Shown: positions 57,849 to 64,000 of the stretch, in pieces
How the letters are laid out: each line of letters opens with the position of its first letter
Numbering within the stretch: position 1 is the stretch's first letter
Assembly (NCBI GenBank): GCA_015499995.1
Contig: JADNRV010000061.1
Coordinates: forward strand, 62,001 to 126,000
Direction: 5' to 3'
DNA length: 64,000 nt
Source of the DNA: Flammula alnicola
Taxonomy: Eukaryota > Basidiomycota > Agaricomycetes > Agaricales > Strophariaceae
Notes under the pieces: model-generated
Database searches by the model: none
Seen by the model: the letters and a program-made list of their open reading frames with translations, nothing else
Told to the model about the DNA's origin: nothing
Translations under genes and position numbers: made by a program

Positions 57849-58835
57849 TTTTCTTGTTTCATTTCTCTCACTTACTGATCGCCCTCCACATATAGGATAT
57901 CCACCACATGTATATCTAGTAATACACTCTTTTGTGCCTATCAATATCTCCTCGACTTCGACCGAAATAATATCTCTTCCCCGCCGGCGAACCGCAAGTA
58001 CGCAATTTTCGCCAGTTAGTTACATTGCCCCATTGCCACCCTCTTCTTACTTCGAACTTATTTAATCCGTATGTATGGCCGACCCAACCGTGCTCTTTTC
58101 CCAATCTTTTCCTCTCTGTTTTGGCTTTATCGTGAGGGTGATCTTTCGATTTTTCCGCTGTAAACGTCACACCCCCCTCAAGGAATTAGCCCGTGATCCC
58201 ACCGATGGTGCAGTTCTCCTTCCAACGCTGCCCCTAAAAGTCCTCGCATTGTCCAGTCCACGGCCCCGTAGTATGCGCTATCCTGGAATAATTAATCTTT
58301 TCGCCAATGAGTATTTCGTCAGTTCGAAAGACCCAGGCTTGCAAAAAGGCTCGCAATGTCAGATGACAGAGCAGCTGCATATCCTGACCAGCCCATACCA
58401 GCCCATACCACCCGATTTCTTGAATGATTCGTTACTTAGTGATTCGTCGTGCGTACTTATGAGAGACTTATCTGCGTAACTCTTGCTCGGGTCCTTACGT
58501 GCGTCGGCCGATGCCACTCCCGAGCCGAGACGGACAGTTGCCGAATGTCAATTTGCACCGGACCCCTGAGCAAATCACTGATGTTGTTAGGAAGTGGACT
58601 GTGGAGTCTCGTTTTTTCAATCTTGTACCGCAAGTTTCACCGCTGCTTTCGAAGATGTACGCATATGCTACATGTTGTTCTACTTGGATTTACCTTTTAT
58701 TAAATCTTGCTATGCATAGCATAGGTTTAATCCAATAGCGTTATCGCCTGAGGATAAATACCTCAACAGCCACCGCAGCGTTATTAGGGCTCGCTTGAAC
58801 GTCCCTGCACCAGTCCCCACTCGAAGGAGCACCTA
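57849..58835. other. Intergenic with an unsupported small open frame
   Basis: A plus frame at 58075-58479 (134 codons, MADPTVLFSQSFPLCFGFIV at the start) has a hydrophobic N-terminus but no recognisable family and no splice-linked continuation. It may be a remnant or chance. The last 100 bases should be the arginine gene promoter. Confidence 0.35.
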
Positions 58836-60410
58836 ATGTCGTCGATACTACCCAAAAGATTTGTCTCGACCATAACTCTCAAAGCAGCACCTTCCAAAGC
58901 GCACCACCACGGACCTCTACCAGCTTCGTCGTTTCCAGTAGGATATGTCCTTGGGGGTCTCCATGCAGGTGTGAAGAAAAAGCCAGGCGTTCTTGATGTT
59001 GCCGTGATCCTGTCGACCTCGGAACATCCGACGTCAGCCGCAGCATGTTTCACTCGCAATGCTTTCAAAGCTGCCCCCGTTATCGTGTCCGACGAGGTCT
59101 CAAGAGGAACGGCGGTTACGCCCGTGCGGTGGTGGTCAACAGCGGCTGTGCGAATGCAGTGACGGGAAAGCAGGGGATAGATGATGCATGGGCAATGGTG
59201 AAGGAGACCGACGCCCTTCGGCCCTCAAAGTTGGCTTCAAAATTCGAACACGAAACGCTCGTCATGTCCACCGGCGTGATTGGTCAAAACTTACCCATAT
59301 CGAAGATCGTGGAGGCCATTCGGTCGTCGAACAGCGTTCTAGGCTCCGATTTCTCGGCTTGGGAACGCGCAGCGCAGGCCTTCATGACGACCGACACTTT
59401 CCCAAAACTGCGCTCGCGAACGTTTACGATAGGGGGTGTGGAGTATCGGATGGCGGGCATGGATAAGGGAGCAGGCATGATCCACCCAAACATGGGTCCG
59501 GCATCGACGACGTTCGCTGGTACCAAGCAGCTCCATGCAACACTGCTTGGATGCATCATGACTGACGCGGCTGTCTCCCCGCGGAGTCTGCAGAGTGCAC
59601 TCACCTATGCGGTCGACCGTAGCTTCAACTCGATCAGCGTCGACGGCGATATGTCCACCAACGACTCGATTTATCTCCTCGCGAACGGTGCTGCTTCGAA
59701 CGGATCCCCTGTCATCGATGAAGAGACTAACCCGGATGCGTACGACGTGTTCAAGAGGAACTAACGGACTTTGCGGCTGATCTTGCCAAGTTGGTGGTTA
59801 GGGACGGAGAAGGAGCGACCAAGTTTGTAACTGTCACTGTCAAGGCAAGTCTATCTGTCGCTTCTGCTCTTTCACACATTTACACTATACCAGGGGGCCC
59901 CGACATACAAAGATGCTCACAACATCGCGTCGCGGATATCAACCTCGGCTCTCGTCAAGACAGCCCTATACGGGGAAGATGCAAAGTGCGACCCCTCCCC
60001 CTATTTCCTACTATGCAGCTAATTTTTCACTTTACAGCTGGGGCCGCATCCTCGCAGCCACAGGCTCCGTACCGCTCCTGCCCTCCTCGACAGGTGCTGC
60101 CCCGGTGATCGACCCCACAAAAGTCAACGTGACCTTCGTGCCTTCAGACGGAACAACCGCGCTGCCTGTCCTGGTCAACGGCGAACCGGAAAAGGTCGAC
60201 GAGGTGCGTGCGAAGGAGATCCTGAGCCTCGAGGACTTTGAGGTCCTCGTGGATCTGGGCATGGGAGGCAACGGCGAGGCGAAGTATTGGACATGCGATT
60301 TTAGCTATGTAAGTTTCTGCTTCGCGGTTATGCTTACTTTCGGTGTAAGGGTGGCTGATGTCGTCTCTTAACAGGAATATGTCAGGATCAATGGAGATTA
60401 TCGCAGTTAG
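58836..60410 (+). CDS. ARG7: Mitochondrial glutamate N-acetyltransferase / ornithine acetyltransferase (ArgJ type)
   Basis: Bifunctional enzyme of the arginine acetyl cycle, cleaved by itself into two subunits. The start [20 protein letters not shown] is a mitochondrial presequence (basic, hydroxylated). Family blocks are [85 protein letters not shown], the self-cleavage/nucleophile threonine in [91 protein letters not shown] and the end [11 protein letters not shown]. Introns near 59844, 59986 and 60309. One base is missing near 59097 (GGTCTC for GGTCCTC) and one near 59755 (AAGAG for AAGGAG). Identity is very sure, and loss of function would make an arginine auxotroph, so errors are likelier. 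Confidence 0.9.
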
Positions 60411-60702
60411 TCTCCGGTCCTCGAGGTCCGCAGTGTACGGCACTTTCAAAAAAGTTGTTCGTGGTTGTTCGGATATGTTCACCCTATCGATCATGTTTAC
60501 TACACGTTCTCATCCTCGGACAATTAAACGCTTAAGCGACCTGTCTACGATTCTCGACAGGTTCAAGTCTCAGACGGCTTCCTAGAACTTTACCCGTGTC
60601 TTTCTACTAACTTCATTTTCTTCCTCATTCGCAGGGCAGATTCCTTTCCTTCAAATGTGTTTGTCGGCATACTCTTATTTTGTCGTTCTCAATGGAATGG
60701 CA
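60411..60702. other. 3' flank of ARG7, no gene
   Basis: Contains pyrimidine-rich stretches such as TTCTTCCTC near 60617. Nothing else recognised. Confidence 0.3.
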
Positions 60703-61342
60703 CCTGAGCTCAGTGTTGGCATGTACTGGGTGGGTCGTGTACATCCACCCCACGTTTTAGTGGGTACCCTCATGGGTGCCCACGTCCCACAATCGTGGGC
60801 ATGGGTATTCCCACGCGCACCTCCCGGGAGTTTAGTACCTCACGTGACAAGGTACTACGTTCTGGAACCGTACGGATGCCGGGGCGGGGTTGCCGATTAG
60901 GGAAACACCTGCGGTTCGAGTAGATAGGCCTTGTCCTGGCAAAATTTCGCCAGATCGATGTTGTCTGTAGCATTCGGGGTAATTAGTTGATGTATTTAAT
61001 GCAGAAAATTGGATTCCCGTTCATAGTAGACTCCGCAGATATGCCATTGCATCAACTACTACTTAGATCTTGATGCAGAAGGTGATCCTGTTGATTTTGA
61101 GGAAGGGAACGTCCGTATACGCCCCTCAATGCTGTAGAATACTACCCTATGAACAAATTTGGATGTTACATCGCGATACAGTCGTGCAGAATCGTCGATT
61201 TCTCAATGATGTCGCGCCTCCCCCCACGCTGTTTCCTTATCGGGCTATCCAATGCCCACACATGATCGTGGGTGTACACATTTTCGTGGGGGTGTGGGCA
61301 TACCCGTGCACATCCACAGTACATGCCAGCACTGCCTGAGCT
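60703..61342. mobile_element. Non-autonomous hAT-like element (MITE) with 8-bp target duplication
   Basis: The element is 60711-61334 (624 bp). It starts CAGTGTTGGCATGTACTG and ends CAGTACATGCCAGCACTG, imperfect inverted ends that continue inward with GT-rich/AC-rich complementarity (GTGTACA, GTGGGCAT and its inverse). The 8-base direct repeat CCTGAGCT flanks it at 60703-60710 and 61335-61342. CAGTG ends plus an 8-base duplication are typical of hAT transposons. No transposase inside. It includes CACGTGAC at 60840. Confidence 0.85.
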
Positions 61343-61692
61343 TGTTTGAATTCTCGAGTGCAACCAACACGAGAACCCCAGATGGATGCCAAGCATTTCA
61401 CAGGCATGGCTTTTTTGACAGTCTCGCCTAACCAGGACCTTTGAGGACCGCAAATTGGACCGCAATGCACTGAATGCAGCATGCACTGCCGCTGAAAATC
61501 AGGTACATGCATCTATTTTTACTCTTTTTAGCACTCGTGCTCACGGAATGTCGGAGAAAAGGACAAAGGCGCTTGCTATGAGCCTATTACACCGTCAGTT
61601 TTGATGCTCAGCGTTGAGCGTGGCATCAATGACAGGCTATCACAGGTCCCAACAGACTTCAACTCCTCAGGAACGACCGAAAGTACCGGCCA
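61343..61692. other. Upstream region of the membrane glycoprotein gene
   Basis: 350 bases between the hAT-like element and the next open frame. An upstream exon could hide here, but no clear one was found. Confidence 0.35.
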
Positions 61693-63672
61693 TTGAGGGG
61701 AATCCACCTCGAGTTAAAACTACCCAGAGTCCTGTTTGTTGACGTTCTCGCAATGCCTCTTCCCAGCACCTCCTTCTTTGTCTCGACGCTTCCCGTAGGA
61801 CAGAATGCCGTCAAGAATATCTTATTCCGAGTGGCCACAATCTTACTCAATTTCATCATCCTCCGACTCTTCGCGTTTCTGGCGTTCAAGACGCAGGACT
61901 ATACGTCTTTTCTCATGTTCTCGGAGGATGTGATCCAGAAGGCTCTCTATGTCTTCGACCGGAAGCTTACCCGCCAAACCATGCTAGTCGCGATGTTTGC
62001 ATGCTTGACGGGCGCGGCGGGCTTTTACGACACCCTCCTCTGGGGACTGGATTCACCTGGTTATGTCACGAAATCCACGCGGGTCAACGCGGGCGTGCTG
62101 TCATCGGAGATGCTCGATAGTCCGGCGTATATCACCCTCATATCGAATCCCATGGACGACCTCAGTAGAATCAATTTAAACGACACATTCGGTGCAAACC
62201 TCTATACCACCGGCCTCAACTTCACCCTTCCAGGCATCATCCAACCAGGATTCGCAAGAGTCGTTCCCGCTGTCGAACCCCTCTCCGGCGCAAATCTCGT
62301 GTCACCTCGCATATGGCTCGACTCCAGCGGATTTGCAGTAGGCCTCGATGACGCTATCATGCGCACAGTGACCATGAACACAACGGAGACGTTCTGCAGT
62401 CCGACGAACGTGCCGAACACGAACGACACCCAGGTGTGGAGGTGTAACATCCGGAATAGCGATGCGCAGGCTCTTTTTGTACAGGAAATGGGCCTCCCGC
62501 AGATATGGTGGGATTTGTATCATCCCGAATATCTGCTTCCGATTCACAAGGACAATCCATGGCAGTCGTTGGGAACAGGGGGAGATACGGCAGTGATGAA
62601 GCAGGTTTTCACGGTTACCAAAGGTTCGCAGAAACACACGTTCCTCCAGACAACATTCAAAGGCACCATGATCGGCTTTCCACCTCTCTTTCTCGACGAC
62701 GGCGAAATCACGGACTTCATGCGGAGAACGTGGTCCACTTCCGATTCAGGCCAACCGCTCCCTCCAGCTGTGCAGTCGTTAGCTGACCTCGTCATTAGCG
62801 CCAAGAACAACCAGACTAGCTTGACCTTCGGGTCGTTCATCCAAGGAAATGATACCGTATATTCATACAGCACAGAATACCTCAACTTCGCTGAAATTGT
62901 TAACGGCACGGAACACATCATTTACGGTGCTCTGCGATTCGTTTCGACAACGATCGCCGTCATTCGCTCCGAAGTCCTCTTTCATGAGCCCACGCCGTTC
63001 GCTCCATGCAACCTAGTGTACCGAAATATTGCAACGGGTGGTGTCGTCCGCTCCACGAATTGCTACGACGCAGCAGCAGCAGAAAACCAGAGCGTACCTG
63101 CGACCGGCGGGTTCTTGGGCCAAATCGACACCTCGTCCGTCGTCATCATGAGCGACATCCTTGGAGACGGAACGACGAACACTAGCGTAGCGGTGTTGAA
63201 CCAGACAGGCATTGATTGGTACAACAACGTCACCGACCACATCGACCAATTGCTCATCTCGCGCGGCCTGATCCTCGGTGGGAACCGTCCCGACGTGATG
63301 GTGGACGTACAACACACCGAAGCCGCGATCTCCCATTTACAGCTGCTCCTTACACTCCTGCCTGTCCTGCTTGCGCTTTTGGTTCTTGGCACGACGTTCC
63401 GCCAGCCTATGAGCTATTTCAAAAACTCATTTATGGCGGCCGTGTTTGCAACGACGCACGTCAGCAGCCCGAAGTGCTCAAAGATTGGTTACATGCGCTC
63501 GCCGCCAGAAGTCACGCTCAAAGTGTCTAGAGAGCACACAGTACTGGGGACCCGTCATGGAGGCACTATTGCGATTGTAGGCGCAAATCAGCTCATTGCA
63601 CCTGGTATGAGCTACGAGCCGTTGCTGCAGGAGAAAGACGATGTAGAACAAAGGACAGAAGGTGTAATATAA
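61693..63672 (+). CDS. Large membrane glycoprotein of unknown function
   Basis: A single 659-codon exon. The likely start is MRGIHLE at 61693 or the in-frame MPLPSTS at 61753. Hydrophobic segments lie near residues 44-64 (FRVATILLNFIILRLFAFLA) and 95-115 (TMLVAMFACLTGAAGFYDTL). A long outer domain of about 430 residues with more than ten N-x-S/T sites (NDTF, NFTL, NTTE, NQTS, NDTV, NGTE, NQSV, NTSV, NQTG, NNVT) and several cysteines follows. A third span (LQLLLTLLPVLLALLVLGTT) and a short cytoplasmic tail come last. The layout suggests a plasma-membrane protein with an extracellular glycosylated domain, as in an uncharacterised family common in Agaricomycetes. No enzyme motif. No frame break. 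Confidence 0.75.
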   Translation: MRGIHLELKLPRVLFVDVLAMPLPSTSFFVSTLPVGQNAVKNILFRVATILLNFIILRLFAFLAFKTQDYTSFLMFSEDVIQKALYVFDRKLTRQTMLVAMFACLTGAAGFYDTLLWGLDSPGYVTKSTRVNAGVLSSEMLDSPAYITLISNPMDDLSRINLNDTFGANLYTTGLNFTLPGIIQPGFARVVPAVEPLSGANLVSPRIWLDSSGFAVGLDDAIMRTVTMNTTETFCSPTNVPNTNDTQVWRCNIRNSDAQALFVQEMGLPQIWWDLYHPEYLLPIHKDNPWQSLGTGGDTAVMKQVFTVTKGSQKHTFLQTTFKGTMIGFPPLFLDDGEITDFMRRTWSTSDSGQPLPPAVQSLADLVISAKNNQTSLTFGSFIQGNDTVYSYSTEYLNFAEIVNGTEHIIYGALRFVSTTIAVIRSEVLFHEPTPFAPCNLVYRNIATGGVVRSTNCYDAAAAENQSVPATGGFLGQIDTSSVVIMSDILGDGTTNTSVAVLNQTGIDWYNNVTDHIDQLLISRGLILGGNRPDVMVDVQHTEAAISHLQLLLTLLPVLLALLVLGTTFRQPMSYFKNSFMAAVFATTHVSSPKCSKIGYMRSPPEVTLKVSREHTVLGTRHGGTIAIVGANQLIAPGMSYEPLLQEKDDVEQRTEGVI

Positions 63673-64000
63673 GTTTTATGTAGAAGGTTGATTTTCACTT
63701 TTCTAGTACTTTATCTTTACCCTATTCACACATATACGCAGCTGGACAAGGCGAGGGGCGATATCGATTAGTGGCATTCTATGGCATAATGATGGTGTAT
63801 TAGCTCAAATGCGCAATTAGTACTATACGCCAGCACTAGATCTGTGTCAATTTTCGAGCTGACTCGCATAGTAACAGTTGACTATCACTCTGGTCCCATT
63901 CTGTACAGTAATGACAAGGACTTGAAATTTGACACGATTAAGGACTCCTCGAGGCCATTCGAGAATTTGACAAGAATTTGAAGTTTTCATTAAAAACAAT
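63673..64000. other. 3' flank, no gene seen
   Basis: AT-rich end of the window with no open frame worth calling. Confidence 0.4.

Noticed and set aside
58075..58479. 134-codon plus-strand open frame before ARG7
   Set aside because: Hydrophobic start but no family or splice partner; not enough support for a gene.

Overview
This window reads as nuclear DNA of a filamentous basidiomycete, most likely an Agaricomycete. The evidence is short GT-AG introns (about 50-60 nt) in nearly every gene, F-box and leucine-rich-repeat proteins of the mushroom-expanded type, an Urbs1/SRE1-type iron GATA factor, a NACHT NLR-like gene, a TPR-CHAT gene, wax-synthase-domain acyltransferases, an augmin subunit and a tRNA-Asn with a small intron. 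Nothing bacterial or viral was seen.

Layout. 1-10.6 kb: the 5' part of an F-box gene that runs off the left edge, a peroxisomal-type 3-ketoacyl-CoA thiolase, an acyltransferase relic, a broken F-box/LRR gene, a small secreted protein, a wax-synthase-domain acyltransferase and a secreted phytase-like protein, all on the minus strand. 11-24 kb: HAUS6-like augmin subunit, F-box/LRR gene, Sec11-like signal peptidase copy, APN2 AP endonuclease, BUD20-like zinc finger protein and a GH76 mannanase. 24.5-33 kb: the iron-responsive GATA factor with two very long introns, followed by about 4.5 kb without a convincing gene. That stretch holds a Mutator-like MITE, a 485-bp tandem duplication and a cluster of ATCWGATAA motifs. 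33-43 kb: ribosomal protein eL37, another acyltransferase relic, a large TPR-CHAT gene whose 5' end is duplicated as a perfect 262-bp inverted repeat, and a third F-box/LRR copy. 43-55 kb: ABC-F ATPase, kelch-MYND protein, small membrane protein, tRNA-Asn, DJ-1/PfpI protein, mitochondrial bL33 and an Sld3-like replication factor. 55-64 kb: NACHT NLR-like gene, mitochondrial glutamate N-acetyltransferase (ArgJ type), a hAT-like MITE and a large membrane glycoprotein of unknown function.

How the genes relate. Most are unrelated housekeeping genes (DNA repair, replication, spindle, ribosome, arginine synthesis, fatty-acid oxidation) mixed with fast-evolving accessory genes (F-box/LRR, acyltransferases, NLR, TPR-CHAT). 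The best system-level signal is the iron regulator with GATA and CCAAT motifs in its own upstream DNA.

A recurring oddity is that many otherwise well-conserved genes are interrupted by single-base gains or losses, mostly in short runs of one base. Long genes such as TPR-CHAT, the thiolase and the 659-residue membrane protein have none. I read most of these as local consensus errors, but real decay is likely for the F-box/LRR copy at 3.7-5.2 kb, the acyltransferase relics and possibly the Sec11 copy. Exon boundaries given here are read by eye from splice signals and family conservation.
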